Of a stretch of DNA of 45,140 nt, positions 25,350-34,296 are shown piece by piece; positions within the stretch are counted from its first letter, which is position 1; the number at the start of each line of letters is the position of its first letter. Under the pieces are notes generated by a model. That model did not search any database and had not been told where the DNA came from. It saw only the letters and a list, made by a program, of their open reading frames with translations. A program made the translations under genes and the position numbers. The DNA is taken from assembly GCA_963205255.1 (NCBI GenBank), contig CAUJIK010000082.1, positions 1 through 45,140 of the forward strand, in the 5' to 3' direction. The stretch is from Pseudomonadota bacterium. Its GTDB lineage: Bacteria; Pseudomonadota; Gammaproteobacteria; Steroidobacterales; Steroidobacteraceae.

Positions 25350-26477
25350 TCACGCCAAGCCCTTGGCCCGGAGGAGCTCGCGGCTGTTGCCGATGTAGAT
25401 GAGCTGACGCTCGGCATGCGTCAGTGCGGCATCCAGTGCCGCGAGCGACGGGGCAATGGCACCGCGGTCTCCACCACCCACGCCATAGTCGGTACCGAAC
25501 AGGATGCGATCGGCGCCAAGCTTGCGTGCCGCCAGCGCGACCCATTCGCCATTGCGGCTGTACGGTCCGGTGTCGAGGTACAGACGCCGCAGACGCGCGA
25601 GCGGATCGGCAATGCCGTTGTTGCGCCCCGCGGCAACCCAGGTGTCGAGCAGATGCGGCGTAAAGCCCGCGAGCATCACGATCTCGACGCTGACATCGGG
25701 ATAGGGATCGAGAAAATCCGTGAGGCCCAGCGTGATACCGCCCGCCGTCAGATGGGCACCATTGATGAGCCCCCAGCGCGCGAAGCCCGTGTCTTCTGGA
25801 AGCACCACCGCTGGCTGGTCCGGAAGCAGACTGCTTGCCGATGCCCGGTGAATGAAAAAATGACTGCCCAGGCGCTGCCCCTCCTGGAACAACGGCTCGA
25901 GGGTGCGCGCGGATCGCAGCGTCGCAAAGGCGTTCAGTGGCAGCGATCCACCGATGAACTTCAGCTCCCGCTGTGCGCGCCGCAGCTCGGCGGCGGCCCA
26001 GACAGGGTCGGCCGAGGGCAGCGCAGCGACGGCCAGGAAGCGATCGGGATATCCGGCAATGACCGTGGCGAGCTCATCGTTGTAGGCACGATAGAGCCGC
26101 CGCTGCTCGTCGATGGAGAGCGTCGCGTCGAAGCCCAGCGGCAATGTCTGAGTGAGCAACTGCCGCTGGACGCCGTTCTCGTCGAGCTGCCGCAGGCGCG
26201 CCTCGATGCTGGAGCGCGATACTCCCGCGAAGGACAGAGCGGCACCGGAAGCGGTGGCGATGTTCTCGATACGGGCTGTACCGTCGGCCGCGCGCACCAG
26301 GCGTGGCGGCGAGGTACGCGCCGCGAGAAAGTTCAGTTCCGCATCCGACAAGTAGTGGCTGTGCCAGTCCACCAGCACGCGCGGCGCGGAAGCCGCCGCG
26401 CTGACCGGCAGCCCAAGCGCTCCCACAGCTGCCATCGATGCACCAGCCCCGATGAACTCACGCCTTGAGATCTTCAC
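25350..26477 (-). CDS. Tat-exported amidohydrolase (amidohydrolase_2 / ACMSD-like)
   Basis: A 375-residue metal-dependent hydrolase. The N-terminus KISRREFIGAGASMAAVGALG carries a twin-arginine signal, so the folded enzyme is exported. The mature part opens with VLVDWHSHYLSD, where HxH is the first metal motif. It goes on with FLAVAALPSADPVWAAAEL, FFIHRASASSL and the terminal DRILFGTDYGVGGGDR aspartate. Relatives include decarboxylases such as ACMSD and hydrolases of cyclic acids. The GTG at 26477 has a GAGG site upstream and sits 10 bp after the receptor stop; the frame beyond it runs back into the receptor gene. A periplasmic location next to a TBDR suggests it processes the imported ligand. 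Confidence 0.85.
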   Translation of the reverse strand: MKISRREFIGAGASMAAVGALGLPVSAAASAPRVLVDWHSHYLSDAELNFLAARTSPPRLVRAADGTARIENIATASGAALSFAGVSRSSIEARLRQLDENGVQRQLLTQTLPLGFDATLSIDEQRRLYRAYNDELATVIAGYPDRFLAVAALPSADPVWAAAELRRAQRELKFIGGSLPLNAFATLRSARTLEPLFQEGQRLGSHFFIHRASASSLLPDQPAVVLPEDTGFARWGLINGAHLTAGGITLGLTDFLDPYPDVSVEIVMLAGFTPHLLDTWVAAGRNNGIADPLARLRRLYLDTGPYSRNGEWVALAARKLGADRILFGTDYGVGGGDRGAIAPSLAALDAALTHAERQLIYIGNSRELLRAKGLA

Positions 26478-26487
26478 CGCTGCCGCC

Positions 26488-29208
26488 TCAATACAGCCGG
26501 CCGGAGAACACCACACCAATCCAGCGCGGACGCTGATTGATGTTGTAGCTGCTCCAGCCGATGTCGCCGTAGTCCTCGTCCAGCAGGTTGCGGACGATGA
26601 GATTCACATCGAACTTCTCGTCCACCCTGCCCAGCCCGATCGAAAGATCGGCAAGACCGTAGGCATCGCTCCAGCCATAGTCGGACAGGGCCGCGTCACC
26701 GTTTTCGCGGCTGCTGAATGTGTAGCTCAGTCCGGCATGGAACACCTTGTCGCCGAACACGGGACGGCGGTAGTTCGCCGAAGCATTGAACTGCCACTTC
26801 GGTGCATTCGGCAGCACGTATCCGGTCACATCGCGGAATGCGGGCTGTTCGTTCGCGCGCTCCGCAGGCTGGCCGGAGAACCTGTGGTCCTTGTAGCGGG
26901 CATCCGTGTATGCGCCGGAGAAGCGCACGTCCGTGTACCTGAAGGCGCTATAGGCAAGATCCAGCTCCACGCCCTGGCTGCGTACGCGGCCAACATTGCC
27001 GACACCGCTGGAGTAGTAGGTCTCCCCGGTTCCATTGGGGTCCAGCTCGGTCAGCAGTTCGTCGACGAAGTAGACTGTCTGCTGAAAGTCCTTCGATGTC
27101 GCATGGAAGACATTCGCATTCAGCGCGAGCCTGTCATTCAACAGGCTGGAACGTATGCCCGCCTCGTAGGTGCTGGTGCGTTCCGGTCTCGCGGGCAGCG
27201 ATCGCGGCTCGCCCGCCAGCGGACTGCCGGCCGGATGCACGCCATTGAACTGGGCAATGCCAGGCTTCTCTCCGTACTGCCAGGTGACGTAGCCGGTGAG
27301 CTGCTCGGTGAAGCGGTTTCTCAGGCTAACCTGCCCGGTGATCAGATCCCCCGAGTACGGCTCCGCCTCGGCCGGATTCCACAGCGTACCAATGGCACGC
27401 TGACGGATGGTCTTGGCCGCGGCGACCTGGAGCTTCTGGGCGCCCGTCAGGCTGTTGTACGCATCACCTGGCACTCCGGTGGAAGCAACGCCGAAGTACT
27501 GAGATGCCACCGAGTCCGCCAGCAACAGCTGCTCGACGGCATTGCTGGCAGCCAGGACGCCTGCCGCATTCGACGCGACCCCCCCCAACCGCACGTTGTT
27601 GACGGCCACCGGGTTCAGCGCCGCGCCGTAACCATTGTCGTAAACCAGCTGACCTTCGACGAGCCGGCGATCCTCGCGTGAACCGCGGATGCCCGTGGTC
27701 AGCGTCAGAGGCTCAGAGAGGTGCCAGTCCAGCTGCGCGAAGAGCGCCTTGCTCTCGTTGTCGAGATAGGACTGCGTGCTGCGATACAGCCGCGCGAGCG
27801 AATTCGTCAACAGTTCGCGACCACTGCTGTCCGCGTCCAGCCGCGCGTACTCGGCGACATTGGCCTGGTAGGCGCCGGCATCATTGCCGTAACGCGTGCG
27901 GCCGCCGAAAGAGTCGTACTTGTTCTTCAGATAGAACACGCCCGCCTGATAGTCGACCAGGTTGCCGATGCTGGAAGACAGCCTCAGCTCCTGGCTGAAT
28001 TGCCAGTAGGTCGTGATGTAGCCGCCGTTGCGGCTGATATCGAAGGGTGTTCCGTCATCATTGTTGGCGATGAAGTAGTGGTCCCGCCAGGATGACAGCG
28101 ACGTCAGTCTGTGGCGCCCAAGCTTCCAATCCAGGTCCAGCAGCGCGCCCTGTGTGCTGGTGGTTATCGCCCGGCTGGTATCGAGGTACACGGGATAGGA
28201 AAAATAGTCCTCCGCCGTATAGGCGCTTTGCTGCGTAAACCAGCGGCGGCCGAGTTTCGCGAAGGCGTTGTTGGTTTTGTTGACGGGGGCGCCGTTCGCA
28301 TAGTTGTCCGGCGTGTCCTTGCTGAAGGACAGACCATTGATGAATTCGTCGCCCTTGGGCTGATGGTCGTAGAGCAGGCGGGCACTGAAGCTCTCGCCTG
28401 GCGTGAACAACAGCTGCAGGCGCCCATACGTGCGATCGGAATTCACATGGCTCTGCAAACCGCGCAGATCGGGATACTGGTTGTCCCAGGCACCGTCCTG
28501 CTGATTGCGTGTAAAGGTGGCTCGCCAGGCCAACACATCATCAATGACCGGGCCGCCAATCTGGGCCTGAGCTCGCAGCGCATTGTCCTGGCCCACGGTC
28601 AGCGAGGCGCTGGCCTCGGGAACGAAGCTCGGACGGCGCGTGATCACGTTGATCTGCCCCACGCTGGTGGGCGTGGCGCCCAGCGTGCCGTGCGGGCCAC
28701 GCGTCACGTTGACCGACTCGATATCTACCAGATCTGTTCCCGCCGCGAGCGACAGATATGCGTAAGGAATGCCGTCCACGGTCATGCCGATGGAGGGATC
28801 AATCTTGTCATTGCCGGGGCCACCCGTGAGGCCACGCAGCGAGAAGCTGCTGGTGCGCGGGTTGCCCGGATTCCAGCGCACGTTGCCAAGACGACGCAGG
28901 ACGTCCTGGATGCTCACCAGGTCGAAGGTCTGCAGGTCGTCCTCCAGCACGACGGACACGGGTTTGGGCACATCCCTGAGTTCCAGCAGCGCGTTCTGTT
29001 CCTGCACGCCCTGCACCAGCACGGTGTCGAGCTGATCTACACGACTGCCAGCGGCCGCCAGCGCAATGCCGCTCACATCGGCCGGAGGCTCGACCCCCTG
29101 CGCGCCAACCTCGCATGCAAGCAGGATGCTGCCGACCGCCATGGCGGCGGTTACTGTCGAAGTCAGGCGAGGCGACGGAATGGCACGTGAGAAGGTGGTT
29201 ACGGACAT
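26488..29208 (-). CDS. TonB-dependent receptor (first gene of sigma-54 operon)
   Basis: A 906-residue outer-membrane receptor. A signal peptide ends near CEVGAQG. A TonB-box-like region (QLDTVLVQGVQEQNALLELRDV) precedes the plug, which has SVVLEDDLQTFDLVSIQDVLRRL, FSLRGLTGGPG, MTVDGIPYAYLS and VNVTRGPHGTLGATPTSVGQINVITRRP. The barrel ends with the aromatic-terminated WIGVVFSGRLY. The long extracellular loops and the divergence from siderophore receptors make the ligand unpredictable. The ATG at 29208 is about 50 nt downstream of the predicted start of the sigma-54 promoter. It is the head of a seven-gene coupled operon. Confidence 0.92.
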   Translation of the reverse strand: MSVTTFSRAIPSPRLTSTVTAAMAVGSILLACEVGAQGVEPPADVSGIALAAAGSRVDQLDTVLVQGVQEQNALLELRDVPKPVSVVLEDDLQTFDLVSIQDVLRRLGNVRWNPGNPRTSSFSLRGLTGGPGNDKIDPSIGMTVDGIPYAYLSLAAGTDLVDIESVNVTRGPHGTLGATPTSVGQINVITRRPSFVPEASASLTVGQDNALRAQAQIGGPVIDDVLAWRATFTRNQQDGAWDNQYPDLRGLQSHVNSDRTYGRLQLLFTPGESFSARLLYDHQPKGDEFINGLSFSKDTPDNYANGAPVNKTNNAFAKLGRRWFTQQSAYTAEDYFSYPVYLDTSRAITTSTQGALLDLDWKLGRHRLTSLSSWRDHYFIANNDDGTPFDISRNGGYITTYWQFSQELRLSSSIGNLVDYQAGVFYLKNKYDSFGGRTRYGNDAGAYQANVAEYARLDADSSGRELLTNSLARLYRSTQSYLDNESKALFAQLDWHLSEPLTLTTGIRGSREDRRLVEGQLVYDNGYGAALNPVAVNNVRLGGVASNAAGVLAASNAVEQLLLADSVASQYFGVASTGVPGDAYNSLTGAQKLQVAAAKTIRQRAIGTLWNPAEAEPYSGDLITGQVSLRNRFTEQLTGYVTWQYGEKPGIAQFNGVHPAGSPLAGEPRSLPARPERTSTYEAGIRSSLLNDRLALNANVFHATSKDFQQTVYFVDELLTELDPNGTGETYYSSGVGNVGRVRSQGVELDLAYSAFRYTDVRFSGAYTDARYKDHRFSGQPAERANEQPAFRDVTGYVLPNAPKWQFNASANYRRPVFGDKVFHAGLSYTFSSRENGDAALSDYGWSDAYGLADLSIGLGRVDEKFDVNLIVRNLLDEDYGDIGWSSYNINQRPRWIGVVFSGRLY

Positions 29209-29269
29209 GATGACGGTCTGCTCTCCAGAAAAAATCGATGTCTCGCGTCGAAACGCGGACTTCGGATAG

Positions 29270-29285
29270 AGCAGGAACCGTGCCA
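29270..29285 (-). promoter_or_regulatory. Sigma-54 (-24/-12) promoter
   Basis: On the minus strand the sequence is TGGCACG GTTC CTGCT, matching the sigma-54 consensus TGGCACG-N4-TTGCW at every defined base but one. The GG and GC elements have exact spacing. It faces the TBDR operon; predicted initiation is about 29259. The divergently encoded gene is a sigma-54 activator. Confidence 0.75.
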
Positions 29286-29616
29286 GGATGCCGCTCTACT
29301 GCATCATCCGGATGCGGCAATGACTGCATGTGGCTGTTCTTGAAGCAGGAATAGATTCTTCGCAATGCTGCCGGACAATGCGGATGCGCTGCCTCACTGC
29401 TTGATCCGATGTCCTGTACCCAACACTGCTGCGAGCAGAACAACACTCCCTTTCGACCTATGAAAGTTCTGTATGGTTATGAGCAGCAATTGGACGGCGA
29501 TGCAGCCTGTTTTTTGTAACCACCACATAACTTCTCTGCTACCTCATGGATACATGAAATGCGGGCACAATGTTTGCCGTTGCGTCTACAGTCAGGCGCT
29601 GTCACCCTCGTTAGTC

Positions 29617-30711
29617 ATGAGCACCACCGCCGCAACCCGATCCCGTGATCAACTGCTGACTCATCCCGGCACCCACTCCAACGTACTGACAGGTCGGGCC
29701 AAGGCATTCATCTTCAGCGACCCCCTGTCGCGCGCCCTGCTGCAGGAGATCGAACAGGTCGCGCGTGCTGATGCGCCGGTACTGATCACCGGAGAAACCG
29801 GAACGGGAAAGGAACTGGTAGCCAGACACCTGCACGACCAGAGTGGTCGCAAAGGCGAATTCGTCGCCGTGAATTGCGGCGCCCTGCCACACTCGCTCGC
29901 CGAAGCAGAGCTGTTCGGTCATCAGGCCGGCTCCTTTACCGGTGCCACGGAAACCCGCGCTGGCTGGTTCGAGAGCGCAACGGGCGGCACACTCTTCCTC
30001 GACGAGGTCGGCGACCTTCCACTTTCCATCCAGGTGAAGCTGCTTCGCGTGCTCCAGGAACGCGAAGTGGTGCGCATCGGTTCACGCCGACCGATTCTCA
30101 TTGATGTGCGCGTGGTGGCAGCCACCAACATTGATCTCAGCGAGGCTGTGATCGCCGGCCGTTTCCGGCAGGATCTCTACTATCGTCTCAACGTCATCAG
30201 GCTGACCGTACCGCCTCTTTCGGCGCGTCCGGGCGACATTCTGCCCCTGGCCGAACACTTCCTCGGCGTCTATCAAGAACGCCTGCAGACCGAGGCTGCC
30301 GTGCTTACCCCGGAGGCACGCCGCCTGCTGCAGAACTACCGCTGGCCCGGCAACATCCGCGAGCTGGAGAACGTCATCCACAGGGCGCTGCTGACAGCCC
30401 AAGAGGGTGTGATCCGACCGGAGAACCTGCGCCTGGAGGGTGCACTCGAGGCGGTGCAAGTCGCAGCCGATTCCGACGCCCGCGCAGCATCCTCCACGCT
30501 CGGTGCGCCGCTGGATACGATCGCCGCCCAGCTCGACCGCCTGTTCTCCGATCCACCCTCGGATCTTCTCGGGCGCATCGAGGAACTGGTCGTATCCAGA
30601 GCCTATGCTCACGCCGGCAGCAATCAGATGCAGGCCGCCCGCTTGCTGGGAATCTCGCGCAACGCCCTGCGTACCCTGCTGAGGCGTTTCAATCTGATCA
30701 CTCCAGTCTAA
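29617..30711 (+). CDS. Sigma-54-dependent activator, SfnR-like, without sensor domain
   Basis: A 364-residue bacterial enhancer-binding protein. The AAA+ domain starts almost at once: Walker A GETGTGKE (about 59-66), the sigma-54-contacting loop as GSFTGA (about 105-110, a GAFTGA variant), Walker B GGTLFLDE, and [19 protein letters not shown] Fis-type HTH ends the protein ([21 protein letters not shown]). There is no receiver, GAF or PAS domain, the architecture of SfnR, which controls organosulfur use when sulfate is scarce. The start at 29617 fits this; an upstream frame to 29473 looks non-coding. It is divergent from the operon with the sigma-54 promoter, its probable target. Activity may depend on expression level or a partner. 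Confidence 0.88.
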   Translation: MSTTAATRSRDQLLTHPGTHSNVLTGRAKAFIFSDPLSRALLQEIEQVARADAPVLITGETGTGKELVARHLHDQSGRKGEFVAVNCGALPHSLAEAELFGHQAGSFTGATETRAGWFESATGGTLFLDEVGDLPLSIQVKLLRVLQEREVVRIGSRRPILIDVRVVAATNIDLSEAVIAGRFRQDLYYRLNVIRLTVPPLSARPGDILPLAEHFLGVYQERLQTEAAVLTPEARRLLQNYRWPGNIRELENVIHRALLTAQEGVIRPENLRLEGALEAVQVAADSDARAASSTLGAPLDTIAAQLDRLFSDPPSDLLGRIEELVVSRAYAHAGSNQMQAARLLGISRNALRTLLRRFNLITPV

Positions 30712-32141
30712 ATTGCAGCACTCACACCCGCCGGATGCAAACGGCCCACGTGCGATGGCCAGCGTGTCTCAAGGCCCGCGAGATGCATCGCCAACTCCTC
30801 GGCGTGCGTGCGCAGTTCAGCCACCGCCGTAGACTCCCAGTGATCGGCGCGTAACAACGGCCCCAGGCAGTACAGATTGCGGCTTGCATGTCCCGCAGAG
30901 TCAACCAGCGCACCATGGGCAGCCGTTTTCAATCCAAGGCCGGATTCATCGGCCAGCGCCAGCCCGTTGCGCAGCAGCGACTGGAACAACGGACAGTGCG
31001 AGCGGCGCAGGTCGTAATCCGGACCGGTACAGTTCACGATCCAGTCCACACCCAGCACCTGTGCCGACTCCGCGCCGCGCGGGCGCCATGACACCAGCAG
31101 CCTGCCACCTTCCGGGCGCGCTTCGACGATACGCCCGGCATGCACATGCAGGTGCCCGGATTCACGCAGCTGGGCCAGACGTACATGCACCTGCGGTGGC
31201 AGCCGGTGGCGGTGGATATCCCAGAATGGCCGCAGGTGGCGCAGGAAACGCTGGCGCTCGACCAGGCCGAGACCGCGCCAGATTTTCGGAGCCCGATCGC
31301 GTATCGCAGTCACCACATCACGCCAGTCGCCGCCGCACTGCTGTTGCTCGTCGGCCAGGTTGCGCGCACTGCGCAGCAGTTCGCGGACGGTTTGTACATC
31401 GCCCAGCCGGGCCGGCAAATCTTCCGTGCCCGCACCATGGCCACCCGCCGTCGTCTGCCCGGACGGCAGCAGGCCATGGCGCGAGATGGCGCGCAGCACC
31501 ACATCGCCATGCTCCGCGGCAGCCACGGCCACATCGACCATCGTGAGCCCGGTGCCAATCAACAGCACCGTCCCTTGGTAATGGCGCCCCAATCCTTCGG
31601 CACAGCCATTGGCCACGTACCGCGGATGGCCCCTCACGGCCTCCAGGCCCGGCAACTGCGCAGGTGGCGGATTGCCACACGCCAGCACCACCTCATCGGC
31701 ATGCAATGCGCTCCCGTCGGCAAGCACGACGCGCAGATTGCTGCCGCCCCGCAGAACGTCGACGGCCTCGCCCTGCATGTGCTCGAAGCGGATGCGCGGT
31801 GGTGCAACGCGTTCGCAAGCCACCAGCAGCGCACGCAGGTAGTCGCCATACCAGGCGCGCGGGACGAAATCCTCCGCCGTGACCTGCGGATGCCATCTGC
31901 GCACGAAATCCAGAAACGCGTCCGGATGATCCGGCTCAGCCGACATGCGTCCCACCGGCACGTTGAGCAGGCAGGGATAGTCGCGCCTTGCATAGGCCAC
32001 GCCGCGACCAGGTTCCGCACTGCGCTCCACGAGCACGATGCGTGCCGCGCGCGATGGCGGACGACGCAGCAGGTTGGCGGCCAGGACTGTGCCGGAAAAG
32101 CCGCCACCGATGATGACGGTTGTATGCAGATGCTGGGCCAC
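30708..32141 (-). CDS. FAD/NAD(P)-binding oxidoreductase (NAD_binding_9 type)
   Basis: A 477-residue flavoprotein. It begins near TTVIIGGGFSGTVLAANLLRR (FAD GxGxxG-like GGGFSG), followed by LVERSAEPGRGVAYARR and LLNVPVGRMSAEPDHPDAFLDF, the signature of the 'FAD-NAD(P)-binding' family, which is related to flavin monooxygenases and lysine N6-hydroxylase. A second nucleotide site is LLIGTGLTMVDVAVA. The GTG start at 32141 has an ideal AAGGAG ribosome site; a longer frame to 32171 is less likely. The 3' end overlaps the convergent activator gene by four bases. Members often sit near sulfur or nitrogen scavenging genes, so a link to the neighbouring operon is possible but unproven. Confidence 0.82.
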   Translation of the reverse strand: MAQHLHTTVIIGGGFSGTVLAANLLRRPPSRAARIVLVERSAEPGRGVAYARRDYPCLLNVPVGRMSAEPDHPDAFLDFVRRWHPQVTAEDFVPRAWYGDYLRALLVACERVAPPRIRFEHMQGEAVDVLRGGSNLRVVLADGSALHADEVVLACGNPPPAQLPGLEAVRGHPRYVANGCAEGLGRHYQGTVLLIGTGLTMVDVAVAAAEHGDVVLRAISRHGLLPSGQTTAGGHGAGTEDLPARLGDVQTVRELLRSARNLADEQQQCGGDWRDVVTAIRDRAPKIWRGLGLVERQRFLRHLRPFWDIHRHRLPPQVHVRLAQLRESGHLHVHAGRIVEARPEGGRLLVSWRPRGAESAQVLGVDWIVNCTGPDYDLRRSHCPLFQSLLRNGLALADESGLGLKTAAHGALVDSAGHASRNLYCLGPLLRADHWESTAVAELRTHAEELAMHLAGLETRWPSHVGRLHPAGVSAAI

Positions 32142-32269
32142 CGCTTGCTCCTTCAACGAAAACACACACAAAGGAGGCTAGCGATGCGCCGGTATGAAGT
32201 AAGTCGCAGTGGTGTGACAATCCCGTAACCGCCCGTGTGCTGCAGGGCGGATCCGAGGACAGAACGAAG

Positions 32270-32410
32270 TTATTCTGTGACCAGACGGCAACCCGACACC
32301 GGGGCCGTCTGCCGCAGCTGCGGCGCGCCCGGGTTGGTCTCGATATTCTGTCGCAGCCGGTGCACCAGCTGCTCGAGCGACTGACGGTCACCCGTCCTCC
32401 GTGGCCCCGC
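32270..32410 (-). pseudogene. Possible response-regulator winged-helix remnant
   Basis: Reading leftwards to a TAA at 32270-32272, the frame gives QSLEQLVHRLRQNIETNPGA, then PQLRQTAPVSGCRLVTE. This resembles the last 35 residues of an OmpR-type DNA-binding domain (xHRLRxKIExNPxxPxxxxTVRGVGYRL). The rest of the gene is absent and the key glycine-tyrosine turn is altered. Weak but suggestive. Confidence 0.35.
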
Positions 32411-32515
32411 ACCAGCATCTTCAGGCAGCGGATCTCAAAAGCAGTCTCCGCAGTGCTCTCTTGTCAGCCGAAAAAGCCAATCCTGATCCAGAGACCAACA
32501 GGATCATCGCCGAAA

Positions 32516-32745
32516 TCATGCATAGTCATGAATCAGGAAAATATCGGCTCCAATAAAGGCTCCGAGCAGTGCAGCGGCCGAGTTCATCAGGTCATAGATT
32601 GAGGTTTTTGCAGCAGTCTGATGCTCCGTTCCCCAATTCATACTGAGGATCACCGGAGCGAGGAACACACCACCGCCGACCCCTGTCACTCCAGACGGGA
32701 GGCCGATGAAAAGGATCAAAATCATCATCTTGTTGAGGGCAAGTT
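32516..32745 (-). pseudogene. TauE/SafE (TSUP) permease fragment
   Basis: The frame reads MMILILFIGLPSGVTGVGGGVFLAPVILSMNWGTEHQTAAKTSIYDLMNSAAALLGAFIGAD and stops at 32516. It is clearly a middle portion of a TSUP sulfite/organosulfonate exporter-type permease (SGxTGVGGGxFLxP is diagnostic), about a third of the gene. Both the N-terminal helix and the C-terminal half are missing. To its right the frame remains open to about 32870 with sequence unlike the family (QDINSREEEIVSGYKLPDDF), suggesting fusion to another unidentified fragment. Confidence 0.65.
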
Positions 32746-33308
32746 GGCCCTGTCCGTTCTGAGAGAACGCGTAAACAATCTCGAAGTCGTCCGGAAGCTT
32801 GTAGCCGCTGACGATTTCTTCTTCACGGCTGTTAATGTCTTGAAGTGCCAGCCGACTCTCTCCGGCGGCATTGTGGCATCACGGCTCTACCGTGAATTTC
32901 CTTACTGTTAGTATCGACAGCAGCAAAGCATCGATAGCGATCAACATCGGAAGCTCTATTTCAGTTAATTACAGGTGAGTTGATCGGCCTACTTTGAACG
33001 AGCCGCTTCTTCCCACCTGGAACCTGCTGAATAGGACGTGGGGCATCCACCACGCGAACCTCCGTTGGACATCACGTGCAGGTACAGGTCCCGCGAATCA
33101 AACAGTTTGAAGAGGGCGCCCGAGAGCCGGGCATTTCGAATTCGCGTATCCATCAACATCTATGGGTATCTCCCAAGATTTCGGTGCAATACCCCTATCT
33201 GGTACCCACACCGGGTTGAGACATACCGAGAGCTTGTGGAACACCTTGGACGCTCTAAATCCTTGGACTCAGAGCATCTAAGACTTGATGCGGTCTGAAA
33301 CAGAAAGA
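32746..33308. other. Lower-GC, gene-poor stretch next to tRNA-Ser
   Basis: No convincing gene is seen. The base composition is visibly more AT-rich than the rest of the window (for example around 32770-32990 and 33120-33300). Short open frames at 32621-32911 and 33038-33298 show no recognisable domain. With the fragments to its left and the tRNA to its right, this looks like the residue of an integrated element; no integrase or duplicated tRNA end was found by eye. Confidence 0.45.
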
Positions 33309-33398
<90 letters not shown>

Positions 33399-33437
33399 GC
33401 AGTGATGGTCCCCGGCGGGCGCGCTATTCTAGGGAAG

Positions 33438-33698
33438 ATGGAACCCGAACGCATCACCTTCCCTGCCGAATATCCGATCAAGGTCATTGCCCGGGCCGAA
33501 CCGGCCCTCCGGGAGAGCCTGGACGCCATATTCGGCCGGCATTTCGGCGAATTCCCCGCCCACCGCGTCACGGAACGGCCCTCGGCGCAGAGCGCCTTCA
33601 TCGCCCTGACCTACCTGATGGTGGTCGAAGCCGAGGCGCAGCTGCGGGCGCTGCACGAGGACCTGAAGGCCGTGGACGGCGTGATCATGGTGCTGTAG
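33438..33698 (+). CDS. ybeD: DUF493 (YbeD) family protein
   Basis: An 86-residue protein, the same length as E. coli Ybe[24 protein letters not shown], then [20 protein letters not shown] and [22 protein letters not shown] give the ferredoxin-like ACT-type fold of DUF493. It has no assigned biochemical role but is habitually encoded beside lipB. Here it faces lipB on the opposite strand, with 14 bp of tail overlap, rather than preceding it. The ATG at 33438 gives MEPERITFP; upstream ATG/GTG codons at 33402-33405 lie against the tRNA gene. Confidence 0.88.
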   Translation: MEPERITFPAEYPIKVIARAEPALRESLDAIFGRHFGEFPAHRVTERPSAQSAFIALTYLMVVEAEAQLRALHEDLKAVDGVIMVL

Positions 33699-34296
33699 CG
33701 GGCAGCAGACCCGCCAGCCCCGAGGCGAGCGCCTCCCCCACCTGCCGTGGGGTGCCGGGCACGCCGAGCTGAGCCAGCTGGGTGACTTCCAGACCCGCCA
33801 TGCCGCAGGGGTTGATGCGGCTGAAGGGCGCGAGGTCCATGTCCACGTTCAGTGCCAGACCGTGGTAGCTGGCGCCGCGGCGGATGCGCAGCCCCAGGCT
33901 CGCAAGCTTGCGCCCGCCCACATACACCCCCGGCGCGTCGCGCCTCCCCGTGGCCTCGATGCCATGCGGCCGCAGCAGCTCGCTCACCGAGCGCTCCAGC
34001 GTCTCGACCAGCGAGCGCACGGTGAGCCCGTTGCGGCGCAGATCGAGCAGCGGATAGAGCACCAGTTGCCCGGGCCCGTGGTAAGTCACCTGGCCGCCGC
34101 GGTCGGTCTGCACCACGGGAATATCGCCGGCGGCCAGCAGATGCGCGCGATCGGCCGCCAGCCCCAGCGTGAACACAGGCGGGTGCTCCAGCAGCCAGAT
34201 TTCGTCGGGGGTCGAGGCGTCGCGTTCGTCGGTGAAGCGCTGCATCGCCACAAGCGTTGGCGCGTATTCGACGCGCCCCAGCCAGCGCGTGATCAC
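33685..34296 (-). CDS. lipB: Octanoyl-ACP:protein octanoyltransferase
   Basis: A 203-residue LipB, which moves octanoyl groups from acyl carrier protein to lipoyl domains. The [21 protein letters not shown] signature is at about residues 70-90. The catalytic Lys is in [16 protein letters not shown] and the catalytic Cys in [17 protein letters not shown]. The GTG at 34296 overlaps the lipA stop by four bases, so lipA and lipB are translationally coupled, with lipA first; in E. coli lipB precedes lipA. Confidence 0.95.
   Translation of the reverse strand: MITRWLGRVEYAPTLVAMQRFTDERDASTPDEIWLLEHPPVFTLGLAADRAHLLAAGDIPVVQTDRGGQVTYHGPGQLVLYPLLDLRRNGLTVRSLVETLERSVSELLRPHGIEATGRRDAPGVYVGGRKLASLGLRIRRGASYHGLALNVDMDLAPFSRINPCGMAGLEVTQLAQLGVPGTPRQVGEALASGLAGLLPATAP

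Noticed and set aside
33038-33298. An 86-codon frame next to tRNA-Ser as a real small gene or excisionase
   Set aside because: No HTH, no ribosome site and no recognisable family; treated as non-coding scar.
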